The notes under the pieces: model-generated
Told to the model about the DNA's origin: nothing
Database searches by the model: none
The model's input: the letters and a program-made list of their open reading frames with translations, nothing else
Source of the DNA: AP-15 sp963772295
Lineage (GTDB): Bacteria > Pseudomonadota > Alphaproteobacteria > ATCC43930 > CGMCC-115725
Assembly: GCA_963772295.1 (NCBI GenBank)
Contig: CAVYWO010000012.1
Span: 372,001-436,000 of the forward strand
Length of the DNA stretch: 64,000 nucleotides
Direction of reading: 5' to 3'
Shown here: positions 10,314 through 18,970 of the stretch, piece after piece
Position numbering within the stretch: the first letter of the stretch is position 1
Layout: each line of letters starts with the position of its first letter
Translations under genes and position numbers: made by a program

Positions 10314-11291
10314 GTGAAAGCGGTTCCGATCATCGCGGTGCTGGCCGGCGTGGCGGTGATGACCGCGCTCGTTCTCGTCTTCGGCGCCGCCGCCGTGACC
10401 CGCTCGCTGCTCGCCGTCGGCTGGGGCGGGTTTGCCGCGGTGTGCCTGATCCAGCTGGCGCTGATCGCGACCATGGCGATGGCCTGGCGCGGGCTCGTCG
10501 CCCGCGCCCCGCTGCGGGCCTTCGTCTGGGCGCGTCTCGTCCGCGATGCCGGATCGGAGGTGTTGCCGCTGTCGCCGGTCGGCGGCTGCATCCTCGGTGC
10601 GCGCGCGGTGGCGCTCGCCGGCGTGCCGGTCTCGATGGCGGCGGCGAGCACGATTGTCGACCTCACGCTCGAATTCCTGGCCAAGCTCGCCTATACCGCC
10701 GTCGGCCTCGTCTGGCTCGTCCATCTGCGGCCGGGTTCGCCGTTTGCGTTGCCGCTGACCGCCGGTCTCGCCGTGGCATGCCTGGGTGCAACGGCGTTCA
10801 TCCTCGTCCAGCGGCGGGGTTCCGGACCGGTCGATCGCCTCGCTGCGTTCATCGGCCGGGGCTGGGCCGAACGCGCCGCCGCCGGTGCCGCGGCGCTGCG
10901 CACCGCCCTCGGCGAAATCCACCGGCGCCCGGCCCGTCTCCAGGTCGGCTTCATGCTGCATCTCGCCTGCTGGCTCAGCCTCGCGTCGCAGGCTTGGCTG
11001 GCGCTCCGCCTGGCCCATCGGGGGCTGCCCTTCGGCCAGGTTCTGGTGATCGAGAGCCTAATCTACGCGGTCCGCACCTTCGCCTTCGCGATCCCGAACG
11101 CGGCCGGCGTGCAGGAAGCCGCCTATATTGTGATCGGCACGGCCTTCGGCCTGACGCCGGAAATGGCGCTCGCCTTGTCGCTGTTGAAGCGGGCCCGCGA
11201 CCTGACGATCGGCCTGCCGGTGCTCGGCATCTGGCAGATCCGCGAAGGCGGGCGCCTGTGGCGCCGGCGTCGGCGTGCGGCGCCTCTTTGA
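10314..11291 (+). CDS. HpnL-like membrane protein (lysylphosphatidylglycerol synthase TM family)
   Basis: This 325-residue membrane protein has about eight predicted helices and resembles the transmembrane half of MprF and the hopanoid-associated HpnL (UPF0104) group. Conserved features are RDAGSEVLPLSPVGG (about residue 76) and the C-terminal AFAIPNAAGVQEAAYIVIG. Relatives are thought to move lipids across the inner membrane. The GTG start at 10314 gives a clean first helix. No hopanoid genes lie next to it, so the substrate is open. It is followed 10 bp later by a phosphatase gene. Confidence 0.8.
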   Translation: MKAVPIIAVLAGVAVMTALVLVFGAAAVTRSLLAVGWGGFAAVCLIQLALIATMAMAWRGLVARAPLRAFVWARLVRDAGSEVLPLSPVGGCILGARAVALAGVPVSMAAASTIVDLTLEFLAKLAYTAVGLVWLVHLRPGSPFALPLTAGLAVACLGATAFILVQRRGSGPVDRLAAFIGRGWAERAAAGAAALRTALGEIHRRPARLQVGFMLHLACWLSLASQAWLALRLAHRGLPFGQVLVIESLIYAVRTFAFAIPNAAGVQEAAYIVIGTAFGLTPEMALALSLLKRARDLTIGLPVLGIWQIREGGRLWRRRRRAAPL

Positions 11292-11301
11292 GGAGCTCAT
11301 T

Positions 11302-11907
11302 ATGAGCGCGCTTCCGGTCGTCACCCTGGTGCGGCACGGCGAAACCGCCTGGAGCCTGTCCGGTCAGCACACCGGTCGCACCGACCTGCCCTTGACCGCG
11401 CGCGGCGAAAATCATGCCCGCGCTCTCGGCGCGCGGCTCCGCGGGTCGGCTTTCGCCGCGGTGCTGACCAGCCCGTCGCAGCGTGCGATCCGGACCTGCG
11501 AACTCGCCGGCTTCGGGACGGTCGCCGCGGTCGAAGCCGATCTCGCCGAATGGGATTACGGCGGTTACGAGGGCCGCCGCACGGCCGACATCCTGGCGGA
11601 GAACCCGGGCTGGCAATTGTTTCGCGACGGCTGCCCGGGCGGCGAAACGCCGAGCGCGATCGGGGCCCGGGCCGATCGCGTCGTCGCCCGGCTGCGCACC
11701 ATCGGCGGCGACGTGCTGGTGTTTTCGAGCGGCCATATTCTGCGGGTGTTGACCGCCCGCTGGCTCGGGTTCGAACCCGCCGCCGGGCGTTTTCTGCTGC
11801 TCGGCACCGCGAGCCTCAGTATGCTCGGCTACGAACACGATTTGTCCGAGCCGGCGATCCGGCTGTGGAACGACACCCCTCATCTCGCTGGGGCAGTGCC
11901 GCGCTAG
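11302..11907 (+). CDS. Histidine phosphatase family protein
   Basis: This 201-residue protein is of the phosphoglycerate-mutase-like histidine phosphatase family. The catalytic motif LVRHGETAW lies at residues 9-17, the acid/base region EWDYGGYEG at about residue 78, and the second histidine in FSSGHILRVL near residue 142. It probably removes phosphate from a small metabolite; the substrate is not evident. AGGAG overlaps the end of the previous gene and precedes the ATG. Confidence 0.87.
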   Translation: MSALPVVTLVRHGETAWSLSGQHTGRTDLPLTARGENHARALGARLRGSAFAAVLTSPSQRAIRTCELAGFGTVAAVEADLAEWDYGGYEGRRTADILAENPGWQLFRDGCPGGETPSAIGARADRVVARLRTIGGDVLVFSSGHILRVLTARWLGFEPAAGRFLLLGTASLSMLGYEHDLSEPAIRLWNDTPHLAGAVPR

Positions 11908-11984
11908 GCCGGCCGTTCGCATTGCGCAGCCGCCGCCGACCCGGCATTGTCCGCTGCCGAGCGTCGGGATCCGAGGAGGCGGGG

Positions 11985-13115
11985 ATGAGGGGTGGAACGA
12001 GCCGATCTCGGCGGATCGCGCTGTTGCGCCGTTCGCTGCCGGGTTTCGCCGGCCTCGCGGCGCTCGCCGGCGTCCTCGCCGTGGCCGCCTGCGGCAAGGA
12101 GGAAAAAGCCAAAGCTCCGGAGATCCGGCCGGTGCGCACGGTCACCGTCGAGCCGCGCCAGGGCGGCGAGACGTTGTCGCTGACCGGCGAGATCCAGCCC
12201 CGCTACCAGGCCGATATCGGTTTTCGCGTCGACGGCAAGATCCTGGAGCGCCCGGTCGATGTCGGAACCGCCGTCAAGTCGGGCCAGCTCCTCGCCCGGC
12301 TCGACCCGCAGCAATACCGGCAAAGCGTCAACGTGGCCGAGGCGGACGTCACGGCGGCCGAAGCCGAGGTGAACCGCAGCGAAGCTCAGGAAACCCGGCA
12401 GCGCGAGCTGCTGAAAAACGGCCACACGACCCGGGTGAAATACGATCAGGCGGTCAAGGCCTTCCAGACCGCCACCGCGCAGTACAAGGCGGCCCGCGCC
12501 AAGCTCGTCCAGGCCAATGAGAACCTCGGCTATACCGAGCTGAAGGCGGACCAGGCCGGGGTCGTCACCGCCGTCGGCAAAGATGCCGGGCAGGTCGTCG
12601 CCGCCGGGCAGATGGTCGTCCGCCTGGCTCAGCCCGGCGAGCGCGAAGCCGTCTTCAACGTCGGCGAAGTCCACCTGTTGAACCCGCAAAAAGACCCGAC
12701 CATTACGGTCAAGCTGGTCAGCGACCCGGCGATCACGACCCAGGGCAAGGTGCGCTACGTCTCGCCGCAGGCCGACCCGGCGACCCGCACCTTTACGGTG
12801 CGGGTGACGCTGCCCGAGGCGCCGCCGCAGATGCGGCTTGGGGCCAGCGTCATCGGCAGCGCCACCAGAAACCAGGCGGAACTCATCTCGCTGCCCAGCA
12901 CCGCGCTGTTCGACCAGGGCGGCAAGCCCGCGGTCTGGCTGGTCGGCGCGGACGGAACCGTGGCCGTAAAGCCGATCACGGTAGCGCGCTATGGCGACGA
13001 CAGCTTTGTCGTCGGTTCGGGGCTCGAGAAGGGGGAGATCGTCGTCACCGGCGGCGTGCAGAAGCTGGTACCGGGCGAAAAGGTCCGCCCGATGGCGGCG
13101 AGCGCCGGGCAATGA
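11985..13115 (+). CDS. RND efflux periplasmic adaptor subunit
   Basis: This 376-residue membrane-fusion protein has a lipobox (VAACGK) near residue 35. A barrel-sandwich half (GFRVDGKILERPVDVGTAVK), a coiled-coil hairpin from about residue 110 to 175, the second lipoyl half and a C-terminal beta-barrel follow. It links the inner-membrane pump to an outer-membrane channel. Its stop overlaps the pump start (ATGA). AGGAGG precedes the ATG. No TolC-like gene is nearby. Confidence 0.9.
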   Translation: MRGGTSRSRRIALLRRSLPGFAGLAALAGVLAVAACGKEEKAKAPEIRPVRTVTVEPRQGGETLSLTGEIQPRYQADIGFRVDGKILERPVDVGTAVKSGQLLARLDPQQYRQSVNVAEADVTAAEAEVNRSEAQETRQRELLKNGHTTRVKYDQAVKAFQTATAQYKAARAKLVQANENLGYTELKADQAGVVTAVGKDAGQVVAAGQMVVRLAQPGEREAVFNVGEVHLLNPQKDPTITVKLVSDPAITTQGKVRYVSPQADPATRTFTVRVTLPEAPPQMRLGASVIGSATRNQAELISLPSTALFDQGGKPAVWLVGADGTVAVKPITVARYGDDSFVVGSGLEKGEIVVTGGVQKLVPGEKVRPMAASAGQ

Positions 13116-16100
13116 CCGGCTTCAACCTCTCCGAATGGGCGATCAATCATCGCCCGTTCGTCTGGTTCATGATGATCGCCTTTGTCGCCGCCGGCGTCCT
13201 CTCCTACGGCCAGCTCGGGCGCGAGGAGGACCCGTCCTTCACGATCAAGACGATGATCGTCCAGACGCAATGGCCGGGGGCCACGATCGACGACACGCTG
13301 CTGCAGGTCACCGATCGGCTCGAAAAGAAGCTGCAGGAAACGCCCTATATCTATTACCTGAAGAGCTTTACCAAGCCCGGGATTTCGACGATCTACGTCA
13401 ACCTCCTGGACACGACGCCGAAGAGCGATGTCCCGGATATCTGGCTGCAGGTCCGGAAGAAGGTTGCCGACGTCAGGGGAACCTTGCCGCAGGGGATCGT
13501 CGGGCCGACTTTCAACGACGAGTTCGGCGATGTGTTCGGCATCATCTATGCGTTCACCGCCAACGGCTTTTCGAAGCGCGAGCTGCGCGATTATGTCGAA
13601 AATGCCCGCACCCAGATCCTGACCGTCAAGAACGCCGCCAAGGTGCAGCTGATCGGCGCCCAGGACCAGCGGATCTACCTCGAATTCGATACCAAGGTGC
13701 TGGCCGGGCTCGGCGTCAATCGCGACGACATCGTCCAGAGCCTGCGCGAGCAGAACGCGGTCACACCTTCAGGGGTCGTGCAGACGAGCAAGGAGAAGTT
13801 TGCGGTTCTGGTTTCCGGCTCCTTCGCCTCGGTCGCCGATTTCAAGAACATCAATCTTTTTGCCAATGACAAGTTCTTTCGCCTCGCCGATGTCGCCGCG
13901 ATCAAGGAGGGCTATGCCGACCCGCCGCAGCCGATGTTCCGCTTCAACGGCGAGCCGGCGATCGGGCTGGCGATCTCGATGGCTCAGGGCGGCAACGTTC
14001 TCACCTTCGGCGAGGCGATCCAGCACAAGATGGCGGCGATCACCGCCAATCTGCCGATCGGCATCGAGCCGCATCTCGTCGCCGACCAGACCAAAGTGGT
14101 CGAAGAATCGGTCCATCATTTCACCAAGTCGCTGTGGGAGGCGATCGCGATCGTTCTCGCGGTCAGCTTTCTGAGCCTCGGCATTCGCGCCGGGCTGGTC
14201 GTCGCCTGCTCGATCCCGCTCGTGCTGGCGATCGTCTTTGCCTACATGGAGTTTTCCGGGATCAGCCTGCAGCGGATCTCGCTCGGCGCGCTGATCATCT
14301 CGCTCGGCCTCCTGGTCGACGACGCGATGATCACGATCGAGATGATGGTCTCGCAGCTCGAGGCCGGGGTCGACCGCGAGCACGCGGCGACCCACGCCTG
14401 GGTCACAACCGCCTTTCCGATGCTGACCGGCACGCTGGTCACGGTCGCCGGCTTCATCCCGATCGGCTTCGCCAAGAGCGGCGCCGGCGAATATTGCTTT
14501 TCGCTGTTTGTCGTCATCACCGTCGCCCTATTGGCGTCGTGGATCGTCGCGGTGCTGTTCGCCCCGGTGATCGGCGTCACGATCCTGCCGCGGACGATGA
14601 AGAAGCATGAGGGCCACGGCGAGCCCGGCCGGGTGATGCGCATCTTCAGTGCCACCCTGCGCTTTTGCCTGCGCCTGCGCTGGCTCGTCATCGCCGCCAC
14701 ACTCGCGCTCTTTGCCGCGTCGCTCTACGGCTACGGGTACATTCAGCAGCAGTTCTTCCCGGCCTCGGACCGGCCGGAGCTGGTCGTCGATCTGTCCCTG
14801 CCGCAGAATGCGTCGATCTATGCGACCGAGGCCATGGTCGAGCGGTTCGAGAAATTGCTCAAGGACGATCCCGACATCGACCGCTGGAGCTTCTATGTCG
14901 GGCAGGGTGCATTCCGCTTCTACCTGCCGCTCAATGTGCAATTGGCCAACGACTATTTTGCCGAAGCGGTGATCGTCACCAAGGGCCTCGACGAGCGCGA
15001 AATCGTCAAGGCGCGGCTGCAAAAGGCGCTCGACACCGAGTTCGCCGATCTGACGACCCGGATTTCTCCGCTCGAAATGGGGCCGCCGGTCGGCTGGCCG
15101 CTGCAATACCGGGTCAGCGCGGCGACCCCGGAGGCGGCCCGGGCGCTGGCTTTCCGCACCGCCGAAACGATCGGACGCAACCCGAACGTGCGGCTCATCA
15201 ATTTCGACTGGAACGAGCCGATGAAGAGCTTCCGGGTCCAGGTCGATCAAGACAAGGTCCGCCAGCTCGGCGTCAGCTCGGCCTCGCTCGCCGACGCGCT
15301 CAACGCCGTCGTCACCGGGACCAGCGTGACCCAGGTCCGCGATTCGATCTATCTGGTCGAATCCGTCGCCCGCGCCCCGTCCGAGCAGCGCCAGTCGCTG
15401 CAGACCTTGAAGGACCTGCAGGTCTCGCTGAACAGCGGCAAGACCGTGCCGCTGAGCCAGATCGCGACCATCGGATATGGGTTGCAGCAGCCGGTGATCT
15501 GGCGGCGCGACCTGTTGCCGACGGTCACGGTCCAGGCCGATCCGGCACCCGGCGTCGAAGCGAAAACGGTCAATGCCCAGCTGGCGCCGGCGATCGCCGC
15601 CCTCGCCGCAACCTTGTCGGCCGGCGACCGGATCGAGGCCGGCGGCACGGTCGAGGAGAGCGCCAAGGGCCTCAACTCGGTGGTCGTCGTCTTTCCGGTG
15701 ATGATCTTTCTGATGCTCTTCCTCCTGATGGTGCAGCTGCAGAGCTTTCAGAAGATGTTCCTGGTGATCAGCGTCGCACCCCTGGGTCTGATCGGGGTCG
15801 TTCTCGCCTTGTTACCGACCCATACGCCGATGGGCTTTGTCGCGATCCTCGGGGTCATCGCGCTCTCCGGCATGATCATCCGCAATTCGGTAATCCTGGT
15901 CGACCAGATCGACGTGGACATCGCCCGCGGGCTGCATCCTTGGGACGCCGTGATCGACGCGACGACCCACCGGCTGCGGCCGATCGTCTTGACCGCAGCG
16001 GCCGCGATCCTCGGCATGATCCCGATCGCGCCGGAGGTGTTCTGGGGGCCGATGGCCTATGCGATCATCGGCGGGCTCGCCGTCGCCACCCTCTTGACCC

Positions 16101-16216
16101 TGTTGTTCCTGCCGGCCCTCTACGTCGCCTGGTTCCGCATCAAGGAGCCGGAGCGGCAGCGGGGAGCCCCGGTTCCTGAGAAGGCCGCCGCCGAGCCCGC
16201 GGAATTGGAGGCGTGA
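13112..16216 (+). CDS. RND efflux transporter permease subunit
   Basis: This 1034-residue protein is full length for the AcrB/HAE family: first helix at residues 18-38, large periplasmic loops, helix clusters at about 330-470 and 860-1015. The proton-relay acid pair is in GLLVDDAMITIE (helix 4). In helix 10 the position of AcrB Lys940 appears as Arg in MIIRNSVILVD, as in many relatives of this subgroup. It exports drugs, solvents or envelope compounds with the adaptor encoded just upstream. Substrate cannot be told. Confidence 0.92.
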   Translation: MTGFNLSEWAINHRPFVWFMMIAFVAAGVLSYGQLGREEDPSFTIKTMIVQTQWPGATIDDTLLQVTDRLEKKLQETPYIYYLKSFTKPGISTIYVNLLDTTPKSDVPDIWLQVRKKVADVRGTLPQGIVGPTFNDEFGDVFGIIYAFTANGFSKRELRDYVENARTQILTVKNAAKVQLIGAQDQRIYLEFDTKVLAGLGVNRDDIVQSLREQNAVTPSGVVQTSKEKFAVLVSGSFASVADFKNINLFANDKFFRLADVAAIKEGYADPPQPMFRFNGEPAIGLAISMAQGGNVLTFGEAIQHKMAAITANLPIGIEPHLVADQTKVVEESVHHFTKSLWEAIAIVLAVSFLSLGIRAGLVVACSIPLVLAIVFAYMEFSGISLQRISLGALIISLGLLVDDAMITIEMMVSQLEAGVDREHAATHAWVTTAFPMLTGTLVTVAGFIPIGFAKSGAGEYCFSLFVVITVALLASWIVAVLFAPVIGVTILPRTMKKHEGHGEPGRVMRIFSATLRFCLRLRWLVIAATLALFAASLYGYGYIQQQFFPASDRPELVVDLSLPQNASIYATEAMVERFEKLLKDDPDIDRWSFYVGQGAFRFYLPLNVQLANDYFAEAVIVTKGLDEREIVKARLQKALDTEFADLTTRISPLEMGPPVGWPLQYRVSAATPEAARALAFRTAETIGRNPNVRLINFDWNEPMKSFRVQVDQDKVRQLGVSSASLADALNAVVTGTSVTQVRDSIYLVESVARAPSEQRQSLQTLKDLQVSLNSGKTVPLSQIATIGYGLQQPVIWRRDLLPTVTVQADPAPGVEAKTVNAQLAPAIAALAATLSAGDRIEAGGTVEESAKGLNSVVVVFPVMIFLMLFLLMVQLQSFQKMFLVISVAPLGLIGVVLALLPTHTPMGFVAILGVIALSGMIIRNSVILVDQIDVDIARGLHPWDAVIDATTHRLRPIVLTAAAAILGMIPIAPEVFWGPMAYAIIGGLAVATLLTLLFLPALYVAWFRIKEPERQRGAPVPEKAAAEPAELEA

Positions 16217-16364
16217 GTCATTCGCCGCAGCCGCCAAAAGTGGTGGGCGAGACCAAGTAGCGCTAAGCATCGGGCACCAGAGATAGCCTCAACTTCAGCT
16301 TTTCTGCCCCGTTGAATGATCCCGTGTAAGTCCAGGTTTGAGCCCAACACGGGAGTTCACAAGG

Positions 16365-17175
16365 ATGCGAGCGATGCCTTTTCTCCAAATTGTCAATGGA
16401 AAATACCGAGTTCGGATCGTGGTGCCTCCGGAGCTCCGGCCGTACCTGCCGCCGCCCCATACCGGCAAGGCCAATCTGACGCGAGCGCTCGGCACTGGAA
16501 ATGAACGTGAGGCCAACCGGCTGGCCGTCCCATGGATCGCAGATTTCCAGGCTGCGGTCACCAGCGCCGCTTCAGTCACACAATATCCCCATGGGTATGA
16601 TTGGATCACGCGCTATCGCGCCTACCACCGCGGCCAGAACCGATTTCCTCCTGAGGGGCGTCTTTTCCCACCGCACCCGGCGCTGGCATTACCGGAGACG
16701 CAGACCAGACCGCATCGAAAGCATCGCTCGCGCGATCAGCGGCTCAAGTCCAAGGTATCGACACGCAAGCTCGCGTTGCACGGGGCGCTGCTCGATGAGG
16801 GTTTCCTCGACTATCGGAGGCCATTGCCGCTGGGCGGACCGCTATTCCCCAACGTGCCGTTCGACACCACGGCAAGCGAGCCAGTAAGGTAACGACCGAG
16901 TGCTCGATCTGGCTGCGCAACGTCGTCAAGATCACCGACCCGAACAAACCGTTTTATTCGCACCGGCACACCGCGACTCCTATCTGCGCAACACCCGCCT
17001 GCCGGATGGATCACCCCCCGTCAAAGAGATTATCGAGCGCTACATTCTCGGCCATGCGGGCAAGGGTGCGCATGCTGGCTATGGCAAGCGGCGGTTCGAG
17101 ACACTGAAGGCGGCGGTCGAAGTCATCCCGAACCCGCTCGCCGGTTCTGTAAGTGAGGCGCCAATCGCCCAATAG
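16365..17175 (+). pseudogene. Decayed tyrosine integrase
   Basis: The first part reads MRAMPFLQIVNGKYRVRIVV and continues with ELRPYL...LTRALGTGNEREANRLA, the N-terminal arm of phage-type integrases. The C-terminal domain is present but split among frames: LLDEGFLDYRR...GGPLFPNVP, then GKRASKVTTECSIWLR to PFYSHRHTAT in a second frame, then SYLRNTRLPDG...YILGHAGKGAHAGYG in a third. The middle is missing. The box R residue (SHRHT) and the catalytic Tyr (HAGYG) can still be recognised. It is a dead integrase lying directly beside the glycosylation island, so it may mark how that island arrived. Confidence 0.8.
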
Positions 17176-17818
17176 ATCGTAATTATCTGCGGCGCGCTTT
17201 GTCTTCACTCTGGTCGCGGCGATCGGCGCGTTCGACGGCGAACACTTTCCGGTCATCCCTCCGGATTGCCGCAACGGTGCACACCCGATGCCGCAGACGG
17301 GATGCGCTATGTCATCACTCCGCAACACTGCAAGGCTCTCGGCCGACGCGTTGATCCCATCCTCCTTTGTTGGGCGCGCCACGCCCTCCGCCGACGCGGT
17401 GGCGCCGAGGCGGTGTCGGTTGGTTCGACTGCGGAAGCTTAACCCGTTCATCCGTTTTTGATGGACGGCGAAGCTCCATCAAAGATCGGTTATCCGAGGG
17501 AAGCCGGAGAAAATATGCTGAGTTCGAGGTTTACCGCCCATGACCCGAAGCGGTAGCTCCGGATATCGACTTGTCTTGAGATCTGCCCGAAATAATCGTC
17601 GCTTCGCAGGCTGTGATGGCCTCACCGCGTTAGGTGCTGTGGGCGGGCGAGGGACTACCGCGTCGCGCGCAATGTCGGGGCTCGGGGAAGGCGTCAAAGG
17701 ACGCCGCGGTCGCAAAAGGCCGGGGATCGCGGCTGGTGCAACACAGACGGCTCAAGGGCCAACCTTTGGCTGTCATATACGCACGCCGCCGCGCGTCAGC
17801 CGCGTGCCAATAGCTCGG
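17176..17818. other. Gene-free stretch between integrase remnant and island
   Basis: No reading frame here has a recognisable protein or a plausible start. Composition is less GC-rich than flanking core genes. An attachment site might be expected near the dead integrase, but I found no tRNA end and no clear direct repeat. Confidence 0.4.
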
Positions 17819-18508
17819 TCAGCCGAGGTGGCCGATGCAGGTGCCCCCCACGTCGCTGTCGCTGTCCGTCCCGTCCGGACACGTGGTGCCGCTCCAGATT
17901 ACGCCGTGCAGGTTGGCGCCCGTCAGGTTGGCGCCGCTCAAGTCGGCGTTGGTCAGGTTAGCCCGGGTCAGGTTCGCACCCGCCAGGTTGGCGCCCGTCA
18001 GGTCGGCGACGACGTTGCCCTCGGGGCTCAGATTGGCGCCGGTCAGGTTGGCGCCCGGCAGGTTAGCACATTGGAGCGAACAACCTGCGAGATTCGCGCC
18101 GGTCAGGTTGGCACCCGCAAGGTTGGCTTCAGCCAGAACGGCGCCGGTAAGAACGGTGTGCGACAGGTTCGCGCCGGCAAAGTCGGTCCCGAGGAAGCAG
18201 TTGCCGCTAAGGTTGAAACCCTGGAAGTTCCGGCCGGCGTAGTTGCAGCCGCTGAAGTTCAACCCGGTCATGCCGGAAGCGATCTCGCTGCAGGGAGTGG
18301 GCGTTAGATTCGAGCAAAGGATTGTCAAGTTCGAGCAGAACATCATGTTCGACGAATTGGCAAAGGCTTCGCCGACCGCCAAGCCGCTCATCGAGAACGA
18401 AGCAATGCTCGGTGCGGCGAACGCGCTGCCCAAGATCAGCTTGCTCAGAAACGAGCGCCTCGACTCGTCCACGCTCTGCAGCACTTTTTCGGGAAGGTCG
18501 GCAGTCAT
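17819..18508 (-). CDS. Tat-signal pentapeptide-repeat protein
   Basis: This is a 229-residue protein. Residues about 15-23 read SRRSFLSKL, a twin-arginine motif, followed by a hydrophobic stretch (ILGSAFAAPSIASFSMSGLA) and a likely cleavage at EAFA/NSS. A Cys-containing spacer (CSNLTILCSNL) leads into about 18 pentapeptide repeats of A(N/D)LxG type from residue 108 onward, which should form a right-handed beta helix. About a dozen N-x-S/T sequons occur after the signal. It is the last gene of the co-oriented island and lies next to PqqD-type genes, so it is a candidate client of the modification system. That link is inference. A longer in-frame N-terminus exists, but ATG 18508 begins cleanly before the Tat leader. 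Confidence 0.82.
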   Translation of the reverse strand: MTADLPEKVLQSVDESRRSFLSKLILGSAFAAPSIASFSMSGLAVGEAFANSSNMMFCSNLTILCSNLTPTPCSEIASGMTGLNFSGCNYAGRNFQGFNLSGNCFLGTDFAGANLSHTVLTGAVLAEANLAGANLTGANLAGCSLQCANLPGANLTGANLSPEGNVVADLTGANLAGANLTRANLTNADLSGANLTGANLHGVIWSGTTCPDGTDSDSDVGGTCIGHLG

Positions 18509-18648
18509 TCTCGGATCCCCTGTATTCCCTTTATCGACGATAACGCAGGTGCTGACCCGTTGCAAGCGCTCGATTCCGCCGGTCATCGCCCCCTCATCAG
18601 GGTGAAACCGTTGGGCTCGACGCTGAGGTAGGGGGACTGACGGCCGAG

Positions 18649-18918
18649 TTAGGTGATCAGCCCCTCTTTTCGCAAGGCTTCCAGGCACTCCGCCACTTCC
18701 CCGATCGGCGGGGTGGGCAGGTCCCAAGCCAATTGCAGAAGCTCCGGCAGATCGGCCTCGGCATTGCGACCGTTGCACAGCTCCAACACGAGAGCAGCGG
18801 TCTGATTTAGATAATGGACGCGATCCCGGTCGGGTTGGTAGACGATGTAGCCGTCGGCTACTTCGTTGACCTCGAGGTCCGGTGCCATCTTCGGATTCGG
18901 GCTCGCCGTGCCGGTCAT
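18649..18918 (-). CDS. Stand-alone PqqD-family protein (RRE-type domain)
   Basis: This 89-residue protein has the PqqD fold pattern: VNEVADGYIVYQPDRDRVHY, then LNQTAALVLELCNG and a C-terminal helical half ending EALRKEGLIT. PqqD-type domains bind leader peptides of ribosomally made, modified peptides and hand them to enzymes. It is a close paralogue of the N-terminal domain of the next gene upstream (18971-20062); most residues match over its length. The partner peptide is not identified. Confidence 0.85.
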   Translation of the reverse strand: MTGTASPNPKMAPDLEVNEVADGYIVYQPDRDRVHYLNQTAALVLELCNGRNAEADLPELLQLAWDLPTPPIGEVAECLEALRKEGLIT

Positions 18919-18970
18919 TGCGAAATCCTTCTGCTTGGGAAAATGTTAGCCCGTCCCTCTGTTTCGATCA

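Noticed and set aside
16217..16364. Attachment site or tRNA before the dead integrase
   Set aside because: No cloverleaf and no direct repeat could be found.
17930..18240. Regular short repeats that might look like a CRISPR array
   Set aside because: The 15-bp periodicity encodes pentapeptides (ANLTG); there are no spacers of constant length and no cas genes.
17540..18307. Plus-strand frame with repeated VGARQVGA-type sequence
   Set aside because: It is the mirror of the pentapeptide-repeat gene on the minus strand; the repeats come from the coding repeats.
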